A stretch of 64,000 bases of DNA from Bradyrhizobium sp. Rc3b (GCF_900114915.1 NZ_FOUS01000006.1:62001-126000); one strand, 5' to 3'; positions 45,101-60,100 are shown, numbered from the stretch's first letter. Numbers and translations: made by a program. Notes: generated by a model not told the origin, from the letters alone.

Positions 45101-48100
45101 GCCTGTGCGAGACGGCCAACGGCCGGCTTCGCCGATTCAACCGCCGCATCCTTCCAGCCCGGACGTCCCGCACGCTGCCCCTTCTGGTGCAGCTTGCGCA
45201 TGTCGCTGAGCCCTTCGATGTTGACGGCGGGGCCGGACCCGACGGCCTCGACCGGCCGTGGCGTCAGCAGCGCATCGAGCCGCGCCTGACCGGAGAGACC
45301 GAGCAGGTAGAACGTCCCCCCATCCTTCTTCGCGAGCCAGGTCTCGATGCTCTCTTTGCCCTCGCCGTCGACCGAGATGTTGCGCGCCATGCTGGCGCCG
45401 GTGAAGACATTGCAGCAGGTGTGGGTCGGGCCGTAATTGGTGACGGTCGCCGAGACGTCCCCGGTGTAGAACACCACATAGGCGTTGCTGATATTGGCGT
45501 TGCCGGTCTGGCTCATCGTGAACACGCCGCCCGGCTGGTAGAGCTGGAGCGTCGGCCAATTGGACGGCGCCGGCGTACGGTTGTTCAGGAGTATCTGCTG
45601 GGTCGCCGTGGTGAGCATGAGCTGGCCCGGCACGTAGCCGTTCAGGATCGAGACAGCCGGCGCATCGGTCCAGAAGGTCGCGTCCACCACCCTGAACTGG
45701 TTGACGATGATGTGGTCGGGATCGATCGAGATGTTGGCGGACTTCGCGACGCCGCCGTTATAGCCGGTGACGTTCAGGATCAGCGGGACCGCCGGGTTCG
45801 AACGAATCTGCTCGCCCTTGACGTTGATGGTATCAGCCGCGAGGTCGAGCTCCCGCACGACGCTGACCCAGTTGATCGTCAAATCACCCGACGAGGTCAT
45901 CTTGACGATGTCGCCGCTGATCCGGTCGAGCGAGACCGGTCCGACCACATCGAAATGCGTGTCGCCGTGCGCGGAGATCGATCCGCCGCGGAGCGAGCCC
46001 GTGTCGGACTTGATGTTAAGATCGCCGGCATCACCGGGGATCCCCGTCGTGGTGAGTTGGCTGAAGACGACGTCGTTCACGGCATGCAGGGTCTGCGTGC
46101 CGCCGCTGATGGCGGTGCCGACGGTGATCCCTCCGGTCGTCGCGGTGACGTCGAGCGTGCCGCCGGCGTTGAGATTGTCCCAATGAACGACCGTGCCGCT
46201 GAGGACTGCGTTGCCGGTCGAGGCCGTGAGGTTATGGCCGGTGTTGGTACCCGCCGCGATCAGCCTCGCCGAGCCGTGGGCCGAGACCGAGCCGAGTGTC
46301 GGCACGCCGCCTGACATCACCGTCTGCGCGAGGATGAAACCGTTGTCCGCGGTGACGTTGATGCTGCCGGCATCACCGTTGATGCCCGTCGCCGTCAACG
46401 CGTTGAAGCTGACGTTGTCGTGGGCGCGGATGGTCTGCGTGCCGCCACTCTGCGCGGTCTGGAAGGTGATGCTGCCCTGGCTCGCCGTCGCGCCCAGCGT
46501 CGTCCCGACGTTGAGCGTGTTCCAGTTGATCGGGCCGCTATTAGCCGTCAGCAGGCCCGAGCCGGTCGTGGCGGCGAGCGTGTTGCCGGTGATGGTCGTG
46601 GCGGCGAGCAAGCTCGCCGAGCCGTGGGCCGAGACCGAGCCGAGCGTGGTCACGCCGCCCGAGGTCACGGTCTGCGCCAGGATGAAGCCGGTGTCGGCGG
46701 TGACGTTGATGTTGCCGGCATCGCTGTTGACGCCAGTCGCCGTCAACGCGTTGAAGCTGACATTGTCGCGGGCGAGAATGGTCTGCGTCCCCCCGCTCTG
46801 CGCGGTCTGGAACGTGATGCTGCCCTGCCCCGCGGTCGCGCCCAGCGTCGTGCCGACGTTGAGCGTATTCCAGTTGATCGGGCCTGTGGCCGTCAGCAGC
46901 CCCGAGCCAGTCGTGGCGGCGAGCGTGTTGCCGGTGATCGTCGTCGCCGCCAGCAGCGTCGCCGAGCCATGGGCCGAGACCGAGCCCAGCGTGGTCACAC
47001 CGCCCGAGGTCACCGTCTGCGCCAGGATGAAGCCGTTGTCGGCGGTAACATTGATGTTGCCGACGTCGCCGCTATTGCCGGTGGTCGCGAGCGACTTGAA
47101 CGTCACGTTCTGGGTCGCGTGGATCGTCTGCGAGCCGCTGCTGTCGGCGGTGCCGATGACGATGCTGCCATTGTTCGCCACAGCGCGGAAAGATCCGCTC
47201 GCGCCGGTCGCCGTGCCCGCCATCACCTGGTCGAGCGTCAATCCGCCAGTGCCGATGATGTCCACGCTGCCCTTCAGCGCGGATAGCAGGCTCACCTCGG
47301 TGTCGGTGAGAACCTTGACGTAGATGTCGCCGGCACTCGCGCTCGCCGACAGCCGCGCGGCACTGACGGTGAACCGGCCGGTCGCGCTGCCGATGCCGTT
47401 CGAGGCGCCCAGCGCGAGTTCGGCGCCCGCGCCGGAGGCGATGAACTTGGTCTGGCCGTCGGCATTGTCGATGATCGCGCCGAGCGAGGCGACGCCGCCG
47501 GCGGTGACGATGATCGACGGGGTGTTCGAGGCGGCCGCATAGGACAGCGACGAATTCAGCTGGCCGATCGTCGCATCGCCCGTGGTTGTCACCGAGATCA
47601 ATCCGGCCGCGTTGACGGCCGAATAGGCGCCCATCGACAGGGTGGAAGCCACCAGCGTCACGCCGTCCGCGCTGCTGGTCGCAACCACCGGCGCCGCACT
47701 GGTGCCGGCCGCGAAGGTCATGCCGCGGTTGGCGAGCAGCTGCATCAGGCCGTCGCTGGTGATGCCAGTATTGATGGTGAGCGCGCCGCGCGCCGCGTTC
47801 AGCGTCAACGCACCGCCAGCCGTCAGCGCCCCATAGGGACCGCTGGTGCCGACCGCGAGATCACCGGTCACCGCGAGGATGCTGAGATCGCCGACCGCCG
47901 AGCCGGTCACCGCGCCGGAGATGTTCACCTGCAGCGGCTGGAAGGTCGAGCCGTTGAAGCCGATGCTGCCGCCGGCGCGCAGGTCGAGGTCGGTGCCGAG
48001 GATGTGGATCGCGGAGCGGTCCGTGAAGCCGGCTTCGGCGTAGATGCTGCCGGTCGCGGCGAGCTGGATCGCATTGCCGGCGGCGATGTTGCCGAGGATG

Positions 48101-51100
48101 AGATCGCCGGTGGTCTGCTTAACATAGATGCCCTGCGCCGACGAGACCTGGTCGAGCTGGTCGTTGCCCGGATCGGCAAACGCGATCTGAAGCGCGTTCG
48201 CGTTGGTCACGGGATTGCTTCCGGCCGCGCCGGGCGCGCCGACATTGCCGCGCTCGGCAATCAGGGTCAGGTTGGCAATATCGCCTGAAATCACGGCGCC
48301 GGCCACATTGGCGGAGATGTTGCTGACGGCGTCGAGCTTGACGTCGCCGCGGCCGGTCACCTGGATGCCGTTGGCCTGGGCGGCCGTGATCGGGCCGTAA
48401 TTGGCGGTGACGCCGCCGAGCGCGAGGCTGTTCTTGCTGCCGAGATAGACATTGGTCAGCGCCTTGGCCGAGATCGCGATCGGGTTGTCGACGACGACGA
48501 GGTTCTGCTGCGACAGGCTGACTGTATAAGTGGTGACATGGGTCGTCGGGTCCGTCACCGCGCCGACGGTGAGCTGGCCGGGACCGGCCGAGGACAGCAA
48601 TGCCCGCTGCTCCGTCGTCAGCGAGGAGGCATCGACACTGGTGAAAGTGAAGGTCTGAGGCGCCGCCGAATTGCCGACCGAGCCGCGCGGCGCGTAGAGC
48701 ATGATCTGGTTGGCGCTGACATTGGCGACGACGTTCTCGTCGATCGGCGGCGGCGCTGCGCCGATCGAGGACGACGAGACGGTGTAGGCCAGCTGGCTCT
48801 GCGTCCACTGCGCACCCGCGGTGATGATGCCATAGACCCGCTCGGTCGATGCCAGCGTGTAGCTGTAGCTCGCATTGTACGTGTTCAGCGCGGTCTGCAG
48901 CGCGGTGTTGGTCGGCATGCGCTGGTTGGCGGTCGAGACGCCGTCGAACAGCTTCGTGAACAACGTCGTCGACAACGAGCTGCCGAACAGCGTGCCCAGC
49001 GGATCCGAAGGTGCGGTGCCGAGCAGGCTCGTCAGCGAGGTCTTGAGCTCGTCGGTGGTGATCTTGCCGAGCAGGAACTGATCCCGCAGGAACCGCGTCG
49101 TGGCCTCGGTCTTCATCTGCGTCGTCGTGACATTCGCGGGGTCGATGCCGAGCTTGGCCGCCACCTGCGCCCGCAGCACCGTCTGCCCCACCGAGGTCGG
49201 GGCGTAGGTGCTGCCGTTCGGGAAGGCGATGTTCTTGAGCTGGAAATAGTCGTTGTACGCTGACGTCACCATCGACTGATAGCTGTTGACGGCATTCGTG
49301 GCGGCGTTGCCGCTGAGCAGGTCGAGGCTGGCCCAGACGTCCTGCAGATGCTGGCTCTGCGCCTGGGTGAGACCGACTGCCGCCCGGCCGTTCAGGATGC
49401 TGGCCTGGTTGCCGTCGGAGCCGGCGGCCTCCAGGAAGACCGGGCCGCCGGTCGACTGGATCGTGCCGAGCCGCAGATCACCCTTGGACTGGATGATGTA
49501 GGTACCGGTTGCCGAGGCACTGTCGAGCACGCCGCCATCGACGGCGCCGCCCGCCTGCACCGTCCCCGTCGCCTGGATCACCAGCGGATTGATGTTGGTC
49601 AGGGTGGAGGCGTTGTTGACGACGGCGCTCGTCGCGCCGATCGCACCGGAGGTGGAGTTGATCTCGATGTTCTTGCCGATCACGACGGGTGTCGCGACGT
49701 TGTAGGCGGCGGCCGAGTTGATGTCGCCGGTCGCCGAGAGGAAGACGCTGCCCTGCGGCGTGGCGCCCGCCGAATTCACCTTCACCTGGTTGATCGACAG
49801 CGCGCCGACGGCCGAGATCGCGATGTCGCGGTCGATCGAGCTGGCGGTCAGGCTGCCGCCATAGAGCTGCACCTGGACGGGAGCCTTGGTGGTGCCGAGC
49901 GTGCCGATGCCGCCGTCACCCCGGAGCGAGACGCTCGTGCCCGAGATCACCGGGTTATTGGCATTGGCGCCGACCGTGATCGACGAGTTGACGCCGGTGG
50001 CGGCCAGCGTCGTCGTTCCCTGCTGGTTGTTGATCGACCCGTTGATGACGATGCCGGAGGTCGAATTGACCACGACGTCGCTGCTGCTGCCACCGGTGAA
50101 CTTGATGTTGATCGGGTTCGACGCCTTGACCGTGTTGGTCAGCGAGAGCGTCAGGTGATCATAGATCGCCTGGTACCAGTTGTACTGGGCATCCGCGCCG
50201 CAGCACGCGTTGGAGTGGGTGTTGAGTCCAACGGGGCTCCCGTCCGGGTTCACGCCGCCCGCCCAGTGATAGCTGCCGGTGGCGGTCGTGACCTTCTGGT
50301 AGTTGGTGCTCTGCACGCCCGAAACCAGGCTGGTCGTGGTGGTCCAGTTTGCCCCGGTGGCCTGATTGGGCGTGAACTGCCAGCCGTAGTCGAACTGCGT
50401 GCTGGTGGTCGGACGATCGAGGGTCGCAGTGTCGACCCATTGATAGAGCATGTTCTCCTGCGTCGCGTATTGGATGCCTGCCGTACCGGTCCTGGCTGTA
50501 AGCATCGACGGGTCGATCGCGGCCGCGTTGACGCTATTGACCTCGTACTTTGAGACCTGTTGGTTGCTCGCCGCCTTGGGATCGTAGACCCACCACGTCG
50601 TTTTCCCTTTCAGCTGATCGACGATCTCGACCACGCTTTGGGCGGTGGCGCTGGTATTGATGGTATTGGTGACCAGCTGGAGCCCGCTGGTGTTGTTGAC
50701 CGTGACCGTGCCGGCGCCGCCCTTGATCTCGATGTTTCCCTGGGTCTGGGTGCTGTCGGTCGAGGTCGAGATGATCTTGCCGTTCAGATAGACGTAGCCG
50801 CCGGCGCCCTGCGCCACGCCGTTCAAGATGAGCTGGTCGGTGAGAGCGTTGTACCCGACCCCGATCTTGGCGTCGCCGCTGGCTGACGCCGTCACGGAGC
50901 CGGAGACGTCGTAGTAGACGCCGTTCCGCGCATTGGCCTGGGCCGCAGCAAAGTCTGCGCCTCCGTTGCGGTTCTTGAGGCCGTTGCTGCCATAGATGGC
51001 ATCGTACGCCGCGGCGCCGATGTTAACCGAGTAATTGCTGCTCGAGCCGGCCTGGATGGTGCCGTTGATGTTGATCACCGACGCCGAGATGATGACCGCC

Positions 51101-54100
51101 TGGCCGGTGATGGTCCGGGAGGCTGTCGCGGTGGCCGGCGAATTCGCGGTCTTCGGCGTGATCGCATCCGGCTGGATGTTGATCACCTGGAAGAAGCCCG
51201 AGCTGTCGCAGGCTGACGCACAGTTGAATGGCGTCTTGTACGGACCGCTATCGGTGTAAACGTTTCGGCCGTCATAAGTCGTTTTCTTCCACTGCGCGAG
51301 CACGACATTGGTCGAGTCCTGCGACTGCCCCTCGATGATCTTGAGGGTCGCGACGTCAGGCACGCTGCCGGCATCGGGAGTGCTGGTGTTCCCAGGCGTA
51401 CCCCTGCCCACTGGCAGGAAGATCGACGAATAGAGCGAGGTGCCGTCGTAATACGTCATCAGCATGCGCGCGGTGAAGATCGTGCTGGCATCGGCGTTGC
51501 CGACGGGTTGATAAATGCCGTGGCTGCCGTCGGCGCAGCAGTAATAGAAGTATGGATGATCGGCTCCGGAGCCGATATGTGGAGCGGTATAGTAGTCACC
51601 GTAGGCGCCGAGATAGGTCGCCGCCGTCATCACCGCCGTCAGCGCGTCTTCCGGCCTGTTCTCGGTGCTGGCCCATTGCGAGGTGACCGCGCTGCCGCTG
51701 TCGTAGAAGCTGCCGATGCCGCCGAGGAAGGTGAAGGTGCCCTTGGGCACGACGATCTGCACGGTCGCGGCGCTGAGCGACTGCGATGCGACGACGCTGC
51801 CGAGATTGTTGATGATCTTGAGCAGACCGTTCGCGTTGCTGACCGCGCCATTGAAATAGATGTCCGGCGTGCGGGTCAGCACGTTGCCGTTCTGGTCGAT
51901 GCCCTGGCCGCTGTCAGGATCGAGGCGGTTGTAGGTGGCCGAGATGTCGATGGTCGGCGAGGCGCTCGGCATCGCGGTGAAGGTCACGTTGGAGTGCGAA
52001 TCCGGGTCGACATGGTCGGTCTGGCGATAGGTGATGTTGCCTCCGGTCACATCGGTGACCGTGAGGTTGCCGAGGCTCATGAAGTCGAGCCCCTTGTTCT
52101 CGATCTTGATCAACGGCGAGCTGCGCGCGATGACCGCGGGCGCGGCCGGGTTCGTGCCGCTGTTGCCGGTGAGCTTCTGCGCCAGGATCGAGACGTTGCC
52201 GGCCGACACCAGCATGTCGCCGAACGCGAAGGCGTTGCCGGGCGCGTCGGAGGTGAACGGCGCCTGCTTGATCAGCGTGTCGATCTGGCGCTGGATGTCG
52301 CCGGTCGGATCGGTGCCGGACGGCGACATGCTGGCGGGCGACGTCGGCGTCGCCGCTGCAAGCTGGGAGCGGACCTGCGCCTCGGTCAGGCCGGTCAGCG
52401 ACGCCAGCTGGTTGACCACCAGCTGGTAGGGATTGAAGTTGCCGACGATGGCGTACTGGACCGTCTGGTGGTTCCAGCTCATCACCGGGCTGAAGTGGTT
52501 GACGTCGGCGACCGACTCGAGGGTCAGCGCGGAGTAAGGGCTCGTCGTGCTCAGCGTCGGCGTGCTCGCGCCGAGCTGGATCGTGATCGTCACGTCGTTG
52601 TTGATGCCCGCCACCACCAGGCCGTTGAGCGCGACATCGCCGGTTCCGCTGGTATGGCTGTGGTTGTCGCTGTTCTTGGCGCTGAAGATGTCCAGGTACG
52701 GGTTGTAGTTGCTGCCGTTGCCGACTGCCGTGACCTGCCCCTGCGTGGCGCCGAGATAGATGTCGCGCGCCCCGAGGATGCTCGAGGTGGACGCGAGTGT
52801 CAGGCTCGTGGTGTCGTCGGCATTGGCCGTGCCGCGGTACAGGGTCGAGATCGGAATGGCAGTGTTGTTGTAGACGACCGTCGTCGCCGTCGCCTGCACG
52901 CTGCTGAAGACGCTGCCGTCGCCGGCAAGGCCGGCATAGATGTTGATGTCGCGCCAGGCCACGATCTTCGCGTTGGCGCCGACGTTGACGGACTGGTTGG
53001 CGTGAACCCAGCTGTTGGTGCTGGCGCCGACGCCCGCGATCGCGCCATAGAGGCTGGCATTGGCGTTGTTCGCCGCCGCCATCTTGGCCGCCGTGCCGAC
53101 ATAGATCTTGCCGGCGCTGAACAGCTCACGGGCGTTGATGTTGACCGCGAGCGTGGCATTCGCCGTCATGTTGGATTCAGCACCACCGCCGGCGAAGAAG
53201 CTGGCTGTGGCGAGACTCGCGGTGTCGTTGGTGTTCAGTGTGTTGTAGGCCTCGATGTTGATCACGGCCGTCGAGGTCCTGGGATCGTCGTTGAGGCTCA
53301 GCACCGTGCCGGCGCCGATATTAGTGGTGACGTTCTGCGTCACATAGGACTCGCTGAGCGCGGCCGCCCCCGAGAACGAGCCGCCCGAGCCTGAACGCGC
53401 ACCGCCGCCAGCCTGATTGACGACGTCGTTGGCGATAACGACCATGTCGCCGGCCGCCGAGTTGATGATCAGATGCGTCCCGACTTCCGCCGTGGTGGTG
53501 GAATCGACGTCATTCCTCGTCTTGCCGGCAGACACGCCGGCCGTGGAGGCCTGATAGGCGTCGCCGCTCGCGAGGTAATTCGTGGTGTGCTTGGCATCGA
53601 TGCGGAAGCCGCCGAAATAGAGCGTGTCGTCGGTCGAGCCGCCATCGAACCGCGCATTGGTTACCGCGGTCGAGCCGGTGGTGGCGACCGCCGCCGCGCC
53701 GGCATAGGTGCCGCCCGCGCCGACCTTCGCGTTGGAGACATTGGTGTCCGTGCCGGTGGCCTTGATCCAGAGGACGCCCGTGTAATTGCCGTGGCTGAGG
53801 ACGTCCATGTCCGCGGGCGCACCCAGAAAGGCAAAAGTGTGCGCGCTGGACGAGGTCTGCGCGACGGTAGCGCCGAGCGCGAGGAAGCCGCTCGAAAGGC
53901 CGGTTGCCTCGGCGTATTGGGCACTGTCGTTTTCAGCTTCGATGGTCACGTTGGCGTTGGGCAGCCTGATCCCCGTTCCGCCATAGGCGTTGACGGTCGC
54001 GTTCTGCGAGGCCTTGGCGTAGCTGCCCTGCGCGCCGATCAGCGAGCCGCCGCCGCCGGCGAGCGCCTTGGCCCAGGTCGTCGTCCCGCTGGTCGGAACC

Positions 54101-57100
54101 AGCGCCTTGGCGCTCACGTCGAGCGCGCCGCCCGAGAAGCTGACGGCGTCGCCGACATCGGCGGTCACCGTGGCCCCGACCGTCGACTGGGCGATGGCGA
54201 CGCCGACGGCACCGCCGCCGACCGAAACGCCGATCGCCTCGCTCGACAGGTTGGGCGCGATCGCCGCTGCCACCAGCGTGCCGATCCCGGTCGCGGACGT
54301 CGTGATCGAGGCGCTGGCGCCGATCTCGGCCAGCACCGAGGAGTTCTCGGTGGCCTCCGCATCCGCACCTGTACCGGCGATAATGCCGCCACCGAGGGCG
54401 GTTGCCGTTGTGCTCAAGGTGCCTGCGCCGGCTGCGCCAATCAGCAATTGCGAGGTGTTGATGGTGGCGCCGTCAAGAACCCGCGCCGCGACCGAGCTGT
54501 GCCGGCTTGCCGTCGCCACCGAAGCGCCGACGGCCGCGGCACCGGCGGAGACGCCGCCCGTGAAGACCACCTGGGTCGTGGAATCCTGCGCCATGACGGC
54601 AGCACCGGTCCCGCCGGTGCCGTTAACATTGCCGCCGAGCAGCGCCGTGACGGTGTTGGTGACATTGCCGACCGCCACGGCGGCCTGGGCGCCGAAGTAG
54701 AGAGCTGCCCCGCCGGCGATCGCCTCGGTGTCGATGGTCTTGCCGCTATAGGGACCGGTGTTGGCGTCCTGGACGACCGCGGCGACGGAGATTGACGGCG
54801 CCACGACAGCCAAAGGCGTATCCGCGGCGACCAGCACGCCGGAGCCGTTGCGTCCGTAGTCACTGAGATTGGCGAGCACGGTGCTGTTGACGCTGGTGTA
54901 GCCGATGCCGGCACCAATGCCGACATTCTTGGCAAAGCCCGCGCCCAGCAGATACATCTTGGCCGCATTGGCGCTGGTCGCCCCGACATTGACCTGCGAG
55001 CCCCTGATGTTGCCGCCCGCAATCTGCGCGACCACGACGTCGCTGCCGCCGCTCAGCACATTGCTGACGTCGTAGGTCGAGCTGACATTGGCACTGTTCG
55101 GATTGCCGGCGGTGCCGCTCGCGACGGCGCCACTGCCATGCGTGGTGCTGGTGCCGCTGTTCACGGACGCGATGGTGCCGCTGCCGCCCTGATTAAGCTG
55201 GCCGGTCTGCTGGCCCTGGGTGTCGGCGTCGGCGGTGTTGGTGCCGATGATGATGACGCCGACGGTCGCGCCGATGCCAACGCTGCCGCCGATGCCGGCG
55301 GTGACCGCGTAGGACAGCACCTCCTTGGTGCTGAGCGCATTGACGTTGATCGCGCCTGACGAGTTCAGATTGCTGTTCCAGCTCTCGGCGACGGTCCGGC
55401 TCTTGAACACGATGACGTTTGCGGCTGCGCCGACGCCGACGCCTCCCCCGCTGGCGCCGACCGCGAGCGCACCCGCGATCTCCTTGATCGCCACGTCCTC
55501 GTTCGCATTGATCGTCACCGCGCCGGCTGTGCCGCCCGTCACCCCTTGCAGCGTGGTGTCATAGACGCCAGCGATGGTGGTGTTGTTGGCGACCTCGATG
55601 TTGGCCATGCCGGCGATCGCCGCTGTGCCGGTCGAGAGCGCTCCGCCGATCGCATAGGCCTGGAAACGGTTCTTGGTGGTGGCCTCGACGTCGAGCGCGC
55701 CGCTCAAATTGAGCGCGGTGGTGTGTGCGGCGCTGTTGCCTTGATAGTGGAATTCGTCGCCGACATAGGCCAGAGTCCGGTTCGAGGAGACCTGGACCAG
55801 GAACGCCGCGCCGATCGCGGCCTGGCTGCCATAGGCGCCCGAGCCGTTCGCGGAGAAAATACCGGTGTTGTTGGTGGCGTTCACCGTCAGTGACGCGGCC
55901 GTCAGCGCGCCGCCGTCGACATAGGCTTCCGTGGTCGCCTGGAAGACGTTCAGCCCGACCGAGCCGGTGTTGAAGCCGACGGCGATCGAGGAGGCATCCT
56001 GCTCGGCATTGGCCTTCACGGTGACGGCGCCGACCGTCGCGCTCGACGACTGCACGCCGCCGACCGTGGCATTGGTGATGGTGGCGAAGGTCTCGCGCGA
56101 CATCGTCGTCGAAATGATCGTCGCGCCGCCGCCGCCGCTACTGCCGTAGGCGATGCCGGCACCGAACGCGCCGGAATAGGAGAAACTGGACGCGGCGACC
56201 TCGATCTGCGGCGCCAGCGTCGACGAGACCAGGCGCGTGTCAATGGCCGCGCTATCGATATAGGCCCTCGTTGCTCCGCTCATCACGTTGGTGATGGGAT
56301 TGATCATGATGGCGATGCTGGAGCTCGCAGCAAGCGAGGCGACGTTAGTCACGACCGCCTGGTGCGAGCTCGCGACTACGGCAAGGCCGCGCACGGTGTC
56401 CTGGTTCTCGGAGAGGTCGGGCGTGGTGTCGGTCGGCGCGTGGGCGGTGCCGAGATCGAACGCGTGGACGAGCGTGCCGTTGTTGACCGACAGCGTATCG
56501 GACGAACTGGTTCCGAGCGCATCGACCTTGGTGTTCGCCCCGCTGATATAGGCCGCGGTGGTTCCCGTGATCTGGTTGGTCACCAGCGAACCTGCGCCGC
56601 CGGCCGCGCCCTTGCTGATCGACAAGGCGCCGGCGAACACGGCCGCCTTGTCGTTATTGCCGGCGATCACGCCGACATTGTTGGTGGCGGTGACGTCGGC
56701 GCCGTTGATACCGTTGGTGCCGGCAGCGGTGATGCTGGCGGTGACGTTCGTTCCCATCAGGTTGGTGGCGACCGAACCGGCGAGGCCGACCTGCGAGGAC
56801 ATGGCAACGCCGACGGCAACCGTCGAGATGCTGGAATTCGAGTTCGCACCGACGGCAACGCTGCCCGAGGCCGTCAGCTTCGAGCCGGTGACGCCGGCAC
56901 TGACATTATTGGCGATGCTGCTGTAGACCAGCGCGAGGCCCGCGGCGCTGCCTTGCGTCGAGGCGCCGGCGATCGCGGCGGTTCCGGTGATGCTGGAATT
57001 GTCGGTCGCGTTGACGGAAATGTTCTTGGCCGTGACGCTCGACTGCGTCGTGCTGGACAAATTGTTTCCGATCGCCGCCGAGACGGTGTTGGCGATCGAG

Positions 57101-60100
57101 CTGATCGTCGTGCCGCCGACGCCCGCAAACTGTCCGGTCGCAAGACCGAAGCCAATCGTGACCGCCTGGATCTTGGAGGAATCGACCGCGCTCACGCTGA
57201 CAGTGCCGTTACTGCCGGCCGTCATCAGCACGTTGGCGATAGAGGCCGAATGCGTCGTCGCGATCGTGTTGTAGACGATCGAGGCGCCGACATTGTTCTT
57301 GCCGGCCTGGATCAGGCCCGCGACGGAAACGATGCTCGCGCCCGGACCGTTGCCCGTGCCGTCGTTGAGCGCAGCCGCGCTGAAGTCGATGCAATTCTGC
57401 CCGCCCGTGCCGCCGGCGACCGTGCAGGTGTCCGTGGCGAGATGATTGTTGTTCGACTTCTTGACGAGATTGCCGAGCGCAGTGTCCAGCGCCGACACCG
57501 CGCCGCTGTCCGCCAGCACCGTCACGCGGCCGACATTGATGCTCACCGTCGAGCCGCTGTTGATATAGGCCGTCGTGGTGGGCGTGATCTCGCTGACGAC
57601 GACCGCGCCGGCAAGACCGTTGGACCCCGCCCCGCCCGAAGCCGCGCCGGCCGCAATCACGCTGGCGCTGTCGGCCAGCACCAGCAGCGAGTCGTAGTTC
57701 GAGATCGAGGTGCTGCGGATATGCGCGTCGGTCGCGTTGCCGCCGGTGGGATCGCCGATCGACGCATAGGTCAGCCCGATGCCGACGCCGGCCTGGCCGC
57801 CCGAGATATAGAGCGAGCCGCCGCCGATCGCGATGTTCGTGGTCTGATAGGCGTCCACCTCGAGCGCGCGGTTGACGCCGCTCGCCTGCCCCGTGATCGT
57901 CGAGCTCTCGATATAGGCGTTGGCGCTGTCCGTGATGATGCCGACGGACGCCGACAGCGACGCCGCATTGGATTTCGATCCCGCCACGCCGATGGCGACG
58001 ACGGTCTCCGAGCCGCCATTGAGCGCCTGCACCGTCACCGAACTCTGGTTGTTCAGGGTGGTGCCGTAGATGTAGGCGAGCGTCGCGTTGTTCGACATCG
58101 CCGCCGCGATCGCGCCGCCGATTGCGGCGCCCTGGGCGGATGCCCCGGCCAGATTGAGCGCCGCCGAACCGGAACCACTGTTGAGCATGGTGTCGTTCAG
58201 TGCCTGAACGATCGTGTTGGTCGTGACTGTGCCCGCCGTCGTGTACTTGTTGACCGTCGTGTTCCTGATATAGGCGCTGGTGCCGAGCGCGACGTCGCCG
58301 ATCGCCGAACTGCCGGCGAGATCGATACTGAAGCCGTCAGTGCTCGATCCCGAGGTCGAGCCGATCTTGCTCGCGGCCGTCGCCACGCCGGCGGCCCCGC
58401 CGGTCGCACCTGCACCGGCGGCTCCCGCCTTGTCCGAGAAACTGGAGGCCTGCGGCTCGGAGATCGAAGCCGCGACCGCGGCGGTCGTGATGCGTCCGGA
58501 GGTGGTCGCGCTGAGCGTGAGATTGTCGACGTTGACGGCCCCGCTGCCGCCGCCATTGCCGGCGAATGGATCATCGGCGCTGAAGGGACCGGGCCGGATA
58601 TCGGAATGATTGTCGCCGATATAGGCCGACGTGTCGGTGTTCGCACCGAGATAGGCGACCGCCAACCCGACTGCCGAACCGCCGCTGGTGTTCCGGCTCA
58701 TTGCGCCGGCCAGCGTGATGACCGATAGGTCCTGCTGCGCCAGGATTCCGACCGTCGGAGCGTACACGCTTGCCTGGCTCGATATCGACGCATGGGTCGT
58801 GTTGTTGAGGAAACCGAGCGCGGTGATGCCGTTGAGCGCCAGTGCGCCCGCAGCCTTGCCGGACGTCGGGGCGACGGCAATGAACTGATCAGCGGTGATG
58901 GCGTTGACGGCGATATCGTCCGCCGCTCGCACTGTTGCGCCGTCCGAAATGCCGGCGATGGTCTTGGTGTTGAACTGAACGAGATTGAGCGCGCCGCCGA
59001 CCGCGGAGCCGCCCGACGTGTTGCCGGACAGGAAGCCGAGCGTACCGACATTGCCTGCCGCGTCGATCGACGCCATGGTCGTCGTCGCTGCGACCTGCAG
59101 GCTGGCGTTGTAGGTGTGGACGTCGCCATTATCCATGCCCACCGACCAGCCGGTGCCGCTGCCGCAAGCCGCGGCCGCGCAGGTCGTGGTCAGGTTCGCA
59201 CCGCCCGCGACCCAGGCCGTCGTGTTGTTGTTCACGACGAAATGGTTCAACGAGCCGGCGATGCCGATGGTATCGCCGGCATCCGCAGTGGCGTTGGCGT
59301 AACTGGTTAGAATGTTGCCGCCGACACCGAGATTGCCGTTCAGGTGGCTCAGCACGGCGCCCAGGCCGTCCCATTTCAGCCAGGAGTTGGTGATCGGCAT
59401 CTCGGTGGTGGCATCGACAGCGACATTCGCCGCGTTGATCAGCGTTCCGCCGCCGATATAGGCGTTCGAATTATGCGTGAAATTGCCCCAGGCGACGGCC
59501 GCGCTGATCGCCGTGCTCTCACCCGACACCGGGTCCTTCGTGATCGCGCTGGACGTTGCATTGCTGCGAACGCCGCGATCGATGACGTTGCTGGCGACAG
59601 CGACGTTGCCGCCGGCATAGATGCTCGGCGCGCCGCCACTCGGATTCTGCGCGATCGCAGCGGTCGCGCTCTGGGCACTGTTGGCCAGCGACAGCGCGCC
59701 TGCGACCTTGAAATCGAAGCTTAGCGGCACCAGCGATCCCATGTGGTCCCTGATGATCGACGTCGGCGAGGTGACGGAGCGCAGTCCTCGTTCGATCGCC
59801 GCAATCAGCGCGGGCAGACCGGCGATGGACGAAGCCATCGTGGAATTGCTTGTGGTGTCGGACGTCGCTTCGACCAGAACGGAGCCGTTCATCCGGTTAT
59901 TGACGTCGGTTCCGAGCGATGCGCCGAGCGTCGCGGTCGCAGACGTCGTGATGTCGCTAATGGCGAACGCCCCGCCGACGGCGCCGCTCGCGCCCGTCCC
60001 GGGCGCCGCTACCGACGTTGCGCTGGTCGAGAACGAGTTGTTGTTGATCGCGCGCACCTTCAGGGTGCTGCCGCTCGTATTCACCAGACCCGCCGCAAGA

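Noticed and set aside
46020..47110. Regular repeat considered as a CRISPR-like array
   Set aside because: The period is about 346 bp, units are coding and in frame, and there are no short repeats with unique spacers.
51508..58728. Other long plus-strand open frames antisense to the adhesin
   Set aside because: Same reason: codon-bias mirror images of a repetitive gene, no recognisable domains and no ribosome-binding sites.
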